Source: Firmicutes bacterium HGW-Firmicutes-7
GTDB taxonomy: Bacteria > Bacillota > Clostridia > Lachnospirales > Vallitaleaceae
DNA length: 64,000 nt
NCBI GenBank assembly: GCA_002841375.1
Contig: PGZO01000006.1
Location: forward strand, 1 to 64,000
Direction: 5' to 3'
The translations under genes were made by a program, and so were the position numbers. Positions within the stretch are counted from its first letter, which is position 1. Every line of letters begins with the position of its first letter. The notes beneath the pieces are model-generated. The model was given only the letters and a program-made list of their open reading frames with translations. It was not told the origin of the DNA and searched no databases. Below are positions 25,555 through 34,854 of this stretch, piece by piece.

Positions 25555-27616
25555 CTTCTATTCCTCCGTTTATAAGTAATTTCATTATTTGCACTTCATC
25601 TTTTGCCTCAATTATTTTTTGCACTGTTTCTTCATCTTCAAGAACAGAGTAAAAACTATTAAAAAATGATCTAAGGGCTTTACCATCCTCAAGTTTGAGC
25701 GCAAGCAGAAATATTAACTTAATTTCATTTTTATTCCATTTAATTGGATGTTCGAGCTTTATAATGCATATTTTAGACTTATTTACCAAGCTGTCTCTTC
25801 CATGTGGTATTGCTATACCTTTTCCAATATAAGTAGATCCTTTCTTTTCCCTTTCAAGAACATCTTGAATAAATCCTTCTTTTACATATCCAGCTTCAAT
25901 TAGTTTAATACCACAATCATGCATAATATTAATAAATGAATCCTTTTCGTGATATATAAAACATAGGTTTTGATCTATGATCCCGTTCAAGGGACTGTTG
26001 TCTAATTGTCTAGGTGGAAGACTTAATTGTTTTTTTACTTTATTACCTATATGGTTTTTTATTTTTAACACATCACTATCATCTAATAAATTACTCGTAT
26101 AAAGAACCTTTTCACTTTTTATTGGAAAATTAACAGTAGATATAATAATATCAGCTTCGTTAATAATATCCTCATTCAAGTAATTTATTGGTAAAACCGC
26201 AATGACTTGTATTTCTTCAATTTTATTTTCTAGTCTTGATCTTACTAGCTGTGAAGTACCCAACCCACTCGAACAAACAAGTACTGCCTTAATTTTATTG
26301 CTTTGTCTAGCTACACTTACAGCAAGATGCATTGATATATAAGCAACTTCATCTTCATTAATAAATAAGCCATAATTTCTTTCAAAAATCATGTTACATG
26401 CCCAGGCAGCTCCAAAGATACTGGTATATTCTTTTTTGATGATTTTAAGAATTGGATTCCTTAGTTTTAAACCATATTTCAATCGAACAACTGTTGGTTT
26501 TAAATGAAGTACGAGAGAGGTTAACAGCAATTGATCTTTCGTCAAATCAATATTTAAAATATCACTAGTGAGCTTAATAATATCAACAGCTAAGGTAATA
26601 AACTCTTCATTTTCGTTTAAAAACAACATATCTGAATTATTATTATTAAAATCTTCTTGGATTTTGGCCCCAAGTATGTGTAAGGAAATATATACGATTT
26701 CATCTTCAGTAAAACGAACACTTAACCCTACACTTAATTCATCCATTATCCATTTCGCTATAGCATATTCATACTTATCCTTAATTGAATCAAGTGTTCC
26801 TTCCATTAACACTACTATCTGTTTGATTTTGGTTCTTTCTATAGCAATGGCAATATGCGTAATGAGATTTATAAAAGCTTGATCAGTAAAATAGTATCCT
26901 AGTTTATCTTCAGCTTTTTTAACTGTTTGTTGGATTTTTATTAAATCAATACTAGGAAACAATTCTTTAATTTTCTTAAAGCTGACTAAGTCAAATCTGT
27001 AATCAAGTAGCATACTATCTATTGCTAAAACCGAGTTATCAAGCTCTAAATCTACACCTCTATACTGATATAATAAATCTACTAAAGCTTTCCTATAATT
27101 CCTTTCATCACCTTCTACCCAAAGACCTTGGTTTTGCTTTTTAACCAAAGCTAATCCTCTAGCTTCAAGCCACTGTTCCACTTGTACCAAGTCATTTGCA
27201 ATCGTACTTTTACTGCAAAATAATTCTTCTGCAAACAATGAAATTGTATATAAAAAATCACTCCTAAGTAATATAGAAAGCATATAGAACAATCGATAAT
27301 CAGTGGAATAACTTCGTATTACCTCCGTATCTAACTTTCGTTTCAACTCAGCTCTTTGCTCAGGGCTTATTTTCAAAAACACGCCTACATTTGGCTTAAT
27401 TACAAGTTCAATTCCATCTTCTAATAGTTCTGTTCTCAATTCGCTCAAGTATGTTCTTATCGTTCTACTTGACTTTTCATTTGATTCCGTCAACTCACAT
27501 ACAGTCGTTACTTCTTCGTTGTCAACTAACCACATCAGTAAATTTCTTTTTAAAGCAGCTTTGTTTTTAATTGTAATCACTCCCAATTTTAGTCTTGTAA
27601 TAAACATCTTGGGCAA
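25523..27616 (-). CDS. PRD-containing PTS-linked transcription regulator (MtlR/BglG type)
   Basis: A 697-residue multidomain regulator: N-terminal winged helix domains (about residues 15-170), two PRDs (about 180-400), an EIIB-like domain with the phosphocysteine motif CSSGLGTS (about 410-500), and a C-terminal EIIA-like domain with GKGIAIPHGRDS (about 545-690). Such proteins are activators switched by PTS phosphorylation. It sits first of the PTS block and overlaps EIIA. The start is unclear: the frame opens at 27616 without a ribosome site, and a GTG or ATT near 27575 after GGGAG is possible. Confidence 0.88.
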   Translation of the reverse strand: MPKMFITRLKLGVITIKNKAALKRNLLMWLVDNEEVTTVCELTESNEKSSRTIRTYLSELRTELLEDGIELVIKPNVGVFLKISPEQRAELKRKLDTEVIRSYSTDYRLFYMLSILLRSDFLYTISLFAEELFCSKSTIANDLVQVEQWLEARGLALVKKQNQGLWVEGDERNYRKALVDLLYQYRGVDLELDNSVLAIDSMLLDYRFDLVSFKKIKELFPSIDLIKIQQTVKKAEDKLGYYFTDQAFINLITHIAIAIERTKIKQIVVLMEGTLDSIKDKYEYAIAKWIMDELSVGLSVRFTEDEIVYISLHILGAKIQEDFNNNNSDMLFLNENEEFITLAVDIIKLTSDILNIDLTKDQLLLTSLVLHLKPTVVRLKYGLKLRNPILKIIKKEYTSIFGAAWACNMIFERNYGLFINEDEVAYISMHLAVSVARQSNKIKAVLVCSSGLGTSQLVRSRLENKIEEIQVIAVLPINYLNEDIINEADIIISTVNFPIKSEKVLYTSNLLDDSDVLKIKNHIGNKVKKQLSLPPRQLDNSPLNGIIDQNLCFIYHEKDSFINIMHDCGIKLIEAGYVKEGFIQDVLEREKKGSTYIGKGIAIPHGRDSLVNKSKICIIKLEHPIKWNKNEIKLIFLLALKLEDGKALRSFFNSFYSVLEDEETVQKIIEAKDEVQIMKLLINGGIEDGKSSDVRAD

Positions 27617-27751
27617 CTAACTATTGATTCAATCTAATTCAACTTGTTTTTTATTGTTTCGATGTTATTATCATAGCATCTCACTTTATAGATGTACATA
27701 GATCAAAGTTTAGTTTTGTTGCCACATCAATGTGGAAATTTCCTAGTAATA

Positions 27752-27782
27752 AAAGGGATGCTTCCTCAAATGGAATCACCCC
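27752..27782 (-). terminator. Probable terminator after the DeoR gene
   Basis: On the minus strand AGGGGTGATTCC pairs imperfectly with GGAAGCATCCCT and is followed by TTTTATT. It lies about 90 bases after the DeoR gene stop and before the PRD regulator. Confidence 0.5.
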
Positions 27783-27818
27783 TAATTTTTTTTCTGTGTT
27801 TATAATACTCAACATCTT

Positions 27819-27873
27819 CATTCGCTACGGTTTCGTAACGAGATGAAATAAGCTATGATTATTTCATCTCGTT
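27819..27873. repeat. Short repeat copy 2 joined to a perfect 15-bp inverted repeat
   Basis: The repeat CATTCGCTACGG followed by TTTCGTAAC (27819-27839) matches 7962-7982 with one change. It runs straight into the perfect inverted repeat AACGAGATGAAATAA / TTATTTCATCTCGTT (27837-27873), whose right end contains the stop codon of the DeoR gene. Without a T-run it is more like a mobile palindromic element than a terminator. Confidence 0.6.
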
Positions 27874-28633
27874 ATACCAAATTCACATTAAATTGTTCTA
27901 ATAGATATTCTACTTTTGGATCAGGCATCTCATCTACAACAATTGTATCAAAATCATAAATCTCAGCAAACTTGTAAACACCATCTGAATAAAACTTCTT
28001 TGAACCTATAACGAGGTAGGTCTTTTTGCTTGCATTCATAATAGCACGTTTGGTATTACCATCCTCCACTAAAAATGTTGTTATGCTATGATCTGCCACA
28101 TCAACTCCACAACTTCCAATAAAGGCTCGGTCAACTTTATATTTAGATATATATTCAATTGTAGATGACCCAATAAATCCACTCAGTTCTTTATTTAGAA
28201 CACCTCCAATACCAATTACTTCAACATTAGGACATTGGGATAGTATTTGAATGACATCTACCATATTTGAAATAACTGTCATTTTTTTCCTACCTTGCGC
28301 AATATATTCTGCTACCACAATATTTGTTGAAGCAATGTCTAAAAATATAGTCTCCCTCTCTTTAATAATCTCATACACCTTCTCAGCTATACGCTGTTTT
28401 GATTCAATATCCAAATTCTTCCTGCTAACGATCGTCCTGTTCAAGCTAGATTCTCTTGACAAAACAGCACCACCATAAGTCCGTTTTATTAACCCATTTT
28501 TTTCGAGTATTTTCAAATCTTTACGAATACAATCTTCCGTAACATCAAACTTTATACTTAGATCTTTTACAATTATTTTTCCATTTAAATTAAGTAAATT
28601 GATAATTTCTTGTAATCTTTCTTCAACAAACAA
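27872..28633 (-). CDS. DeoR-family regulator
   Basis: A 253-residue DeoR-type repressor: N-terminal HTH with VKDLSIKFDVTEDCIRKDLK and the RTYGGAVL linker, then the DeoRC sugar-phosphate sensor domain (RKNLDIESKQRIAEKVYEII, VVAEYIAQGRKKMTVISN). The start is a TTG at 28633 with GGAGG seven bases upstream; an in-frame ATG at 28651 overlaps this site. It lies between the HAD phosphatase and PTS genes on the same strand, and likely responds to a phosphorylated sugar of this locus. Confidence 0.87.
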   Translation of the reverse strand: MFVEERLQEIINLLNLNGKIIVKDLSIKFDVTEDCIRKDLKILEKNGLIKRTYGGAVLSRESSLNRTIVSRKNLDIESKQRIAEKVYEIIKERETIFLDIASTNIVVAEYIAQGRKKMTVISNMVDVIQILSQCPNVEVIGIGGVLNKELSGFIGSSTIEYISKYKVDRAFIGSCGVDVADHSITTFLVEDGNTKRAIMNASKKTYLVIGSKKFYSDGVYKFAEIYDFDTIVVDEMPDPKVEYLLEQFNVNLV

Positions 28634-28718
28634 GATAAATCCTCCATTCATACTTATTGCTTCTTATTTCATCTTATTATATCTTATTGAAAATCTTTTT
28701 TCAAATTCTTTTTCGTAT

Positions 28719-29600
28719 TTAAAGGTATTTATTAATAGCATAAGCAACACCATTTTCTTGATTTGTTAACGTTATATCATCTGCAATTTCTTTTACCTGC
28801 TCATATGCATTGCCCATCGCAATTCCCAAACCAGCGTATTCTATCATATGTATATCATTTCCTGAATCTCCTATACAAATGATTTCTTCTTTTGAGATAT
28901 TATATAGCTTCGCTACTTCTTTTACGCCCACAGCTTTATTACACTTTTTATTTAGAATTTCCAAGCAAAAAGTTAAGGGTCTTACAACTGTATGGTTATT
29001 AATTATATCTTTTGGAAACCGCCACAATTCACCTAATAAGTCTTTATTAAAATTAGCTTTTGGCCTCATATACATTCCTTCAAGTTGAATTGCCGGAAAA
29101 TATTCACGCATCTGCTCCATGATCTCCATAGATTCATTGATAAGATTTACTTTATAAACTGCCCGATCAGGATTTAGTTGATGAAAATCAACTTTTTCCA
29201 AAGGAGCATAATTTGCAACAGCATCATACCTACTAAATAAGTTTTCTCTATGAATTAGAATACTTTCTTTTGTATATGCACTCATATCAAGATTGAAGTC
29301 TTCACACATTGCATGAATTTTCATTAAATCTTCATATTGAATCCGTATTCCATGAAAAACTTGACGCGTCTTGTTATCTAGTGCTAAGGCACCACTACAG
29401 GCAATAGAATAATTTCCCTCTTTCACTAAGTCAAGCTCCTTAAGATAAGGAAGTACCCCTTCAAAAGAACGCCCAGTAGCAAGCACCACTTTAATTCCTT
29501 TCTTAATTGCTTTTTTAACAGCAATTATATTTTCTTTAGAGATTTTTTGTCTCTCATTTAACAATGTTCCATCCATATCTAACACGAGCATTCGGTACAT
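28719..29600 (-). CDS. HAD superfamily Cof-type sugar phosphatase
   Basis: A 293-residue HAD hydrolase of the Cof/YidA (IIB cap) type. Motif I is DMDGTLLN (Asp8 nucleophile), the threonine motif is LATGRS, and GDSGNDIHMIEYAG is motif III/IV. Such enzymes dephosphorylate sugar phosphates, and may relieve phosphosugar stress in the PTS pathway. AGGAG lies seven bases before the ATG. The insertion sequence is inserted only 22 bases upstream of the ATG, separating it from its likely promoter at 31431-31460. Confidence 0.87.
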   Translation of the reverse strand: MYRMLVLDMDGTLLNERQKISKENIIAVKKAIKKGIKVVLATGRSFEGVLPYLKELDLVKEGNYSIACSGALALDNKTRQVFHGIRIQYEDLMKIHAMCEDFNLDMSAYTKESILIHRENLFSRYDAVANYAPLEKVDFHQLNPDRAVYKVNLINESMEIMEQMREYFPAIQLEGMYMRPKANFNKDLLGELWRFPKDIINNHTVVRPLTFCLEILNKKCNKAVGVKEVAKLYNISKEEIICIGDSGNDIHMIEYAGLGIAMGNAYEQVKEIADDITLTNQENGVAYAINKYL

Positions 29601-29622
29601 TTCAATTCTCCTTTTATGTTTT

Positions 29623-31428
29623 GAGCACTCTCGGAAACTCTAAAAAGCCCGAGTTTGCTCTTTTTTATTTATTAATGTTCCTTTGTTTTTCTCCAACTTT
29701 TCTGCATATTTTTTCAAATAGACTTGACAAATGTATAAAAATTTGCGGCGAAGCCCTTATCAAAAATATATTTTTTTGGAGGTGCTTCATACATGCTGAA
29801 AAATTGGACTTCTCATGCTGAATATCATCAATTTATTACTAACGCTGTTTCCGCTCTTAACGAGTCACAGCTAAAAAAATTCAATTCTTATTCCAACTCT
29901 CTGGCAAAACTTACTTCGTTAAACCTCGACCCACTTGCTGTTCATCTTGCGCCTTATTATTCTTCTACCGGAAGACCTGCTTTGCATCAGCCTGAAATTT
30001 TCCGTTCCTTTATTTTAATGTTGGATCAAAATATTACAAGCATTGATCTATGGGTAAAAATATTATTAAATGACGATCTCCTTGCCCTGCTTATCGGTTG
30101 CCATCCTGATGAACTTCCACCTTTAGGTTCTTACTATGATTTCATTGACCGCCTTTGGCTCCATCACAAAGATTTGGATAAAACCGACAGGAATAAACTC
30201 TATCATTTCCCTAAGAACAAGCGCCCCAGTTCAAAGCCCGGAAAGGGTAAAAAGCTTTCCAACAGACATCCCGATATTGTAAAGAAAGTGGTTTCTTTTG
30301 TTCTTGATGAAAGGGAATTCCCTTTTCATTATGAACAGCTTCTTCAAGAAATTTTCTCACTTATTGCAATTGTACCTTCACTAGAATTAAACCTTTTTTC
30401 TTCCGATTCTCTTACTCTCTCAGGCGACGGCACTTGTGTCCATTGTCATTCCGATACGCTTGGTACTAAGGTCTGCAACTGCAAATCTAACGGTGTTTAC
30501 GACTGCAAGTGTGATCGCAAATTCTCTGATCCCGATGCTTCTTTTGGTTGGGACAGTGACCTCGCTGCTTGGTATTTTGGTTACACGCTTTACATGCTTT
30601 CTACCTATAATCCCACTTATCATATAGACTTGCCTCTACATATCCGCTTTCTTGATGCAAGACGTCATGATAGCATCAATGCCATTGTGGCTCTTTCGGA
30701 GTTTAGAAAATTAAATTCAAACATTCCCATTACTAATCTCTGTCTGGACTCGGCTAATGACAATTACCCAACCTATGAACTGTGCAATAAATGGAACATC
30801 ATTCCTTTTATAGATTTGAACGCCAACCGCGGTCATCCTAAATCACTTCCTCAGACTATGGCTTTCTCCAAAGAAGGCCTTCCTCTTTGTAGCGCCGGTC
30901 TTGAAATGGTATTGCAAGGCTTCTGTACGGGACGTTCCCGCCACAAATGGCGTTGTCCCGCCATGTGTGGCATTGTTGATGAATGTCCCCTTGGTACTTC
31001 CTGCTCTCCCTCTTCATATGGGCGAGTAGTTTATACTAAACCGGACTGGGATGTTCGTCTCTTCCCACCTGTTCCACGAGGCACAAAAGCTTGGAAGGAT
31101 GTTTACAGTACCCGAACCAGTTCAGAACGTGTTAACAATCGCTTTCTCAATGACTATCGTTTACATAATATGAGAATTCGGGGCAAAAAACGTTATTCGT
31201 TTATCGCTATGATGATCGGTATCAATATCCATTTGGATGCCAGAATTAAAAAAGCTAAAATAGATGCTGCTTAATCATTTGATTCAATCCTTTTCAAAAG
31301 TCTGCTAACGGGAGGTTTGTTTCTTATGCCCTATTTCAAATATCTCGTTTCAAAAATCAGGCACATTCCCTATTTGCAGAAAATTGCATAAAATCTCAAG
31401 CTTTATTCATTAGTTTCCGAGAGTACTC
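29623..31428 (+). mobile_element. Complete insertion sequence, 1806 bp, with TIRs and 5-bp TSD
   Basis: The ends are GAGCACTCTCGGAAACT at 29623-29639 and its inverse (GAGTACTCTCGGAAACT read on the minus strand) at 31412-31428: 16 of 17 bases match. GTTTT occurs immediately outside both ends (29618-29622 and 31429-31433), a 5-bp target duplication. The single long frame inside encodes a transposase. The clean duplication and intact frame suggest a recent insertion. The family is DDE-type, IS1182-like or a relative; I cannot fix it without a search. Confidence 0.85.
29793..31274 (+). CDS. DDE transposase of the insertion sequence
   Basis: A 493-residue transposase. The N-terminal part (YYSSTGRPALHQPEIFRSF, then LGSYYDFIDRLW) resembles the DUF772-type helical domain of IS1182/IS5-group transposases; the core has an LSGDGTCVHCHSD aspartate motif and FLDARRHDS, LCLDSANDNYP. 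A cysteine cluster (CVHCHSD, CNCKSNG, CKCDRKF) interrupts the core and another (CPAMC, DECPLGTSC) follows, suggesting bound zinc. The C terminus (TSSERVNNRFLNDYRLHNMR) carries the Glu of the DDE triad. GGAGGTG precedes the ATG. Codon use appears less AT-biased than in the neighbours. Confidence 0.85.
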   Translation: MLKNWTSHAEYHQFITNAVSALNESQLKKFNSYSNSLAKLTSLNLDPLAVHLAPYYSSTGRPALHQPEIFRSFILMLDQNITSIDLWVKILLNDDLLALLIGCHPDELPPLGSYYDFIDRLWLHHKDLDKTDRNKLYHFPKNKRPSSKPGKGKKLSNRHPDIVKKVVSFVLDEREFPFHYEQLLQEIFSLIAIVPSLELNLFSSDSLTLSGDGTCVHCHSDTLGTKVCNCKSNGVYDCKCDRKFSDPDASFGWDSDLAAWYFGYTLYMLSTYNPTYHIDLPLHIRFLDARRHDSINAIVALSEFRKLNSNIPITNLCLDSANDNYPTYELCNKWNIIPFIDLNANRGHPKSLPQTMAFSKEGLPLCSAGLEMVLQGFCTGRSRHKWRCPAMCGIVDECPLGTSCSPSSYGRVVYTKPDWDVRLFPPVPRGTKAWKDVYSTRTSSERVNNRFLNDYRLHNMRIRGKKRYSFIAMMIGINIHLDARIKKAKIDAA

Positions 31429-31430
31429 GT

Positions 31431-31460
31431 TTTATGTCTAAATATTAATTGTAATGTCAA
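31431..31460 (-). promoter_or_regulatory. Stranded promoter of the HAD-DeoR-PTS operon
   Basis: On the minus strand a consensus -35 TTGACA (31455-31460) and a -10 like CATAAA (31431-31436) are 18 bases apart and point at the insertion sequence. Removing the element would place the promoter about 30 bases before the HAD start codon. Transcripts would now run antisense into the transposase gene. Confidence 0.55.
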
Positions 31461-31571
31461 TAATTAGCTTTTTTAGCAAACACCAAATCTATAATGCTAC
31501 TTTACAATTAAAATCGTCAAACTGCAACTAGTATTCCTAACCTTAAATTATTAATTTATTAAAAATTGTTG

Positions 31572-31600
31572 TTGCAATCTCGACAACATAATCATATAAT
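31572..31600 (+). promoter_or_regulatory. Promoter of the pflD operon
   Basis: TTGCAA and TATAAT separated by 17 bases, 88 bases before the ATG. A small inverted repeat GTTG..CGACAAC overlaps the -35 and spacer, and a tandem AATACAAATC (two copies, 31621-31640) lies downstream; these are candidate regulator sites. Confidence 0.65.
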
Positions 31601-31688
31601 AATATCAAGTAATAATCAACAATACAAATCAATACAAATCAATTTATACGAATCGTTGACTTAATATGCTAAAAAGGAGGAATAATAC

Positions 31689-33989
31689 ATGAGTTTTTCA
31701 AGAATTGAGGCTTTAAAAAAACAGCTTTTCGAAAACCCCAGGGAAGTGTCTATAGAAAGAGCGCTACTTTATATGCAGAGCCATAAAGAAACAGAAGGCG
31801 ATCCTATTATTCTAAGACGCGCTAAAGCTACCGCTTATATATTGGATCATGTCAATATATCAATAAGAAAAAGCGAACTTATTGCAGGAAATAGAACCAT
31901 CAAGCCAAGAAGCGGAATCATTTCTCCGGAGATGTCTCCTTACTGGATTAATAATGAAATAGACACACTTGCCACCAGGCCTCAAGATCATTTCATTTTT
32001 AACGATGAAGACAAAAAAACATTTTCTGAAGTACTCTATCCTTATTGGAAAGGGCGTTCCTTAAAAGATTACATAAGTGACAAGTTAACAGATGAAGTGA
32101 AAGCTACTACCCGTTTAAAGATTGTTACACTAAATCAAACCGACAAAGGACAAGGTCATATTATACCTGATTTTGAAAACATATTAAAAAAAGGATTAGG
32201 AACTATTGTTGATGAGCTAAAGAACTATCACAAAAAAGATCAAACCAATCATTTTTATCAAGCCGCAATAATTGTTCACGAGGCAACTAAACGTCATATT
32301 TCAAGATATGCTATCTTAGCAAAATTAGAGGCTTCTAATACTACTGATGAAACACGAAAATCAGAATTGCTTGCTATCGCAACAATTTCCGAAAAAATTA
32401 CTACACAGGCTCCTGATACTTTTTATGAAGCTTGCCAACTAATATGGTTTATATGCATTGCTTTACAATATGAATCTAATGCCAGCTCTATATCCTTAGG
32501 ACAATTTGATAAATATATGTATCCATATTATAAAAAGGATATTGAACGAGGTATTCCATTAAGTGCGCTAAAAGAGATTCTCAAATGCCTTTGGATCAAA
32601 ACAAATGACGTTGTTCTTATTCGCAGTGAAAACAGCGCAAAATATTTTGCAGGTTTTCCAACTGGTTATACGATTACTTTAGGGGGGCTAACTTCAAATG
32701 GTCGTTGTGCAGTAAACGACTTATCTTACCTTGCATTGGAAACCTATCAAGATATTCGTCTTCCCCAACCTAATCTTGGCGTTAGAATAAATGAATTAAT
32801 ACCACGAGACTTTTTACTTAAGACAGCAGAAACGATTCGATTAGGAACAGGTATCCCTCAAATATTCAACGATGAAGTTGTTGTTCCTGCTTTCCTAAAT
32901 CGAGGTGTTAGCCTTGAAGATGCAAGAGATTATTCTGTTGTTGGTTGTGTAGAATTGACGATACCAGGAAAAACATACGGTTTACATGATATTGCGCTAT
33001 TCAACCTCCTTAAGGTTATGGAAGTTAGTTTAAAGGAACTAGAAGATGTTCCAAACATTGGGTTTGATCAAATTATCGAATTTATCAAGAAAAATATCGA
33101 GTATCATGTAAATCTGATGGTTAAGGGAAGTAATTTAGTAGATATTGGTCATAGAGAATATGCCCCTGTTCCCCTTCTCTCTAGTATAATAGACAACTGC
33201 TTAGAAAAAGGCTTAGACATTACCGAAGGTGGTGCAAAATACAATTTTTCTGGTGTTCAAGGTATTGGTATTGCAAACCTTAGCGATTCTCTTTATGCAC
33301 TTAAAAAAATTGTCTATGAAGAGAAAAGAATCTCCTTCAAGGAACTCATTATAGCTTTAGATAATAACTTTGAGGGAGAAGAAAACCGTTTATTACAGGC
33401 AAGGCTTATTAATAAATATGATAAATATGGAAATGATATTGATGAAGTTGATTATATAAGCTCGGATTTATTACGCTATTATTCAAAGGTAGTGGAAAAA
33501 CATCTCACACCAAGAGGCGGTCACTTTACCCCCGGCTCTTACACCGTTTCAGCACACATCCCTCTTGGTGAAGCAGTTGGTGCTACACCTGATGGTCGAA
33601 ATGCAGCGGAACAATTAGCAGACGGTGGGCTTTCTCCGATGGTAGGAAGAGATTCCCATGGCCCTACTGCTGCCCTAAAAAGCGTAAGTAAGTTAGATGG
33701 GTATTTATTAAGTAATGGAAGCTTATTAAATGTTAAGTTCAGTCCCAGTGCCCTGGCCAAAGAAGATGGTTTACATAAATTAGCCGATTTCTTACTAGCT
33801 TTTATGAAGCTTAAAATACTCCATGTTCAATTCAATGTAGTTAACGCTAAAACCTTAAAAGAGGCACAAAAAAATCCAAGTAAATATAGCGGTCTAGTAG
33901 TTAGAGTTGCTGGGTATAGTGCTTTTTTCAGCGATTTAAGTATACAGATCCAAAATGATATCATCGAAAGAACAGAACATGAGTTATAA
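31689..33989 (+). CDS. pflD: PflD-type glycyl radical enzyme, probable 1,5-anhydromannitol-6-phosphate lyase
   Basis: A 766-residue glycyl radical enzyme. The catalytic Cys420 and base Glu422 lie in SVVGCVELTIPGKTYG and the radical glycine is Gly742 in VVRVAGYSAFF. It lacks the paired cysteines of pyruvate formate-lyase. From memory of the E. coli protein it aligns along its length with PflD (ILRRAKATAYILDHV, LIAGNRTIKPRSGI, LDYSVVGCVEL-like segment), which has been reported to open the ring of 1,5-anhydromannitol 6-phosphate to 1-deoxyfructose 6-phosphate. AAAGGAGGA precedes the ATG. First gene of an operon with its activase and an aldolase; the fructose-like PTS operon is divergent. Confidence 0.9.
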   Translation: MSFSRIEALKKQLFENPREVSIERALLYMQSHKETEGDPIILRRAKATAYILDHVNISIRKSELIAGNRTIKPRSGIISPEMSPYWINNEIDTLATRPQDHFIFNDEDKKTFSEVLYPYWKGRSLKDYISDKLTDEVKATTRLKIVTLNQTDKGQGHIIPDFENILKKGLGTIVDELKNYHKKDQTNHFYQAAIIVHEATKRHISRYAILAKLEASNTTDETRKSELLAIATISEKITTQAPDTFYEACQLIWFICIALQYESNASSISLGQFDKYMYPYYKKDIERGIPLSALKEILKCLWIKTNDVVLIRSENSAKYFAGFPTGYTITLGGLTSNGRCAVNDLSYLALETYQDIRLPQPNLGVRINELIPRDFLLKTAETIRLGTGIPQIFNDEVVVPAFLNRGVSLEDARDYSVVGCVELTIPGKTYGLHDIALFNLLKVMEVSLKELEDVPNIGFDQIIEFIKKNIEYHVNLMVKGSNLVDIGHREYAPVPLLSSIIDNCLEKGLDITEGGAKYNFSGVQGIGIANLSDSLYALKKIVYEEKRISFKELIIALDNNFEGEENRLLQARLINKYDKYGNDIDEVDYISSDLLRYYSKVVEKHLTPRGGHFTPGSYTVSAHIPLGEAVGATPDGRNAAEQLADGGLSPMVGRDSHGPTAALKSVSKLDGYLLSNGSLLNVKFSPSALAKEDGLHKLADFLLAFMKLKILHVQFNVVNAKTLKEAQKNPSKYSGLVVRVAGYSAFFSDLSIQIQNDIIERTEHEL

Positions 33990-33999
33990 GGAGAATACG

Positions 34000-34821
34000 A
34001 TGAAAGGACTTATCTTTAATATTCAGCGATATTCTCTGCACGACGGAGGTGGCGTAAGAACAATGATTTTCTTTAAGGGTTGTCCGCTACATTGTCCTTG
34101 GTGTTCTAATCCAGAGTCCCAACGCTTTCAAGTTGAAGAAGTTCGAATGCTCACTAAGTGTTTACATTGTAAAACTTGTACTAAAAATGTGGAAGAATGC
34201 CCCTCAGGAGCAATGGTCCGTTTCGGTACTTATATGTCAATAAAAGAAATTATTGATATAGTCCTAAAGGACATGGTTTTTTACAGAACAACTGGTGGCG
34301 GTGTAACGCTATCTGGCGGCGAAGTTCTCTCTCAACCAGAATTTGCAATTGAGTTGTTAAAAGAGCTTAAAACCCTTGGCATCCATACAGCAATTGAAAC
34401 TTCTGGTCAAGGCAATACAAATGCATTAATGGCAATAGTAAATCATTTAGATGTAGTCTTATATGATTTAAAAATAATGGACCCAACGTTGGCTAAAGAA
34501 CTTTTAAATGCAGATAGTTCTCTTATAGAGGCGAATTTAATTGCTTTGGTTAAAAAAGAAAAAAAGGTCATTCCTAGAATCCCTTTAGTTCCAGGTCATA
34601 CAATGAATATGGATAATATGAACGCCATAATGAACCTTGTTCTGAAATTAAACCTTAAAGAAATACATTTACTCCCCCTTCATCATTATGGGGCTACTAA
34701 ATATGATGCTTTAAATATCCCTTATAAAGCAAAAGATATTAAAGTTCCTACCGAGAAAGAAATTGCCAAACTTAAGGCTTTCTTCGAAGGAAATGGATTA
34801 AAAGTTTGTATAGGTGGTTAA
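34000..34821 (+). CDS. pflC: Glycyl radical enzyme activase (radical SAM), PflC-like
   Basis: A 273-residue radical SAM activase. The SAM iron-sulfur motif is CPLHCPWC, with the preceding DGGGVRTMIFFKG typical of GRE activases, and a shortened ferredoxin-like insert carries CLHCKTC and ECPSGAM. TLSGGEVLSQPEF and DLKIMDP complete the family pattern. It abstracts a hydrogen from the radical glycine of the upstream enzyme. The start at 34000 has AAGGAG seven bases upstream and falls ten bases after the pflD stop. Confidence 0.92.
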   Translation: MKGLIFNIQRYSLHDGGGVRTMIFFKGCPLHCPWCSNPESQRFQVEEVRMLTKCLHCKTCTKNVEECPSGAMVRFGTYMSIKEIIDIVLKDMVFYRTTGGGVTLSGGEVLSQPEFAIELLKELKTLGIHTAIETSGQGNTNALMAIVNHLDVVLYDLKIMDPTLAKELLNADSSLIEANLIALVKKEKKVIPRIPLVPGHTMNMDNMNAIMNLVLKLNLKEIHLLPLHHYGATKYDALNIPYKAKDIKVPTEKEIAKLKAFFEGNGLKVCIGG

Positions 34822-34854
34822 ATACTTAAATAAAAATTTAAAGGAGTTAAAAAA

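Noticed and set aside
31689-33989. Pyruvate formate-lyase assignment for the glycyl radical enzyme
   Set aside because: It has a single catalytic cysteine followed by Val-Glu (GCVE) rather than the adjacent cysteine pair of pyruvate formate-lyase.
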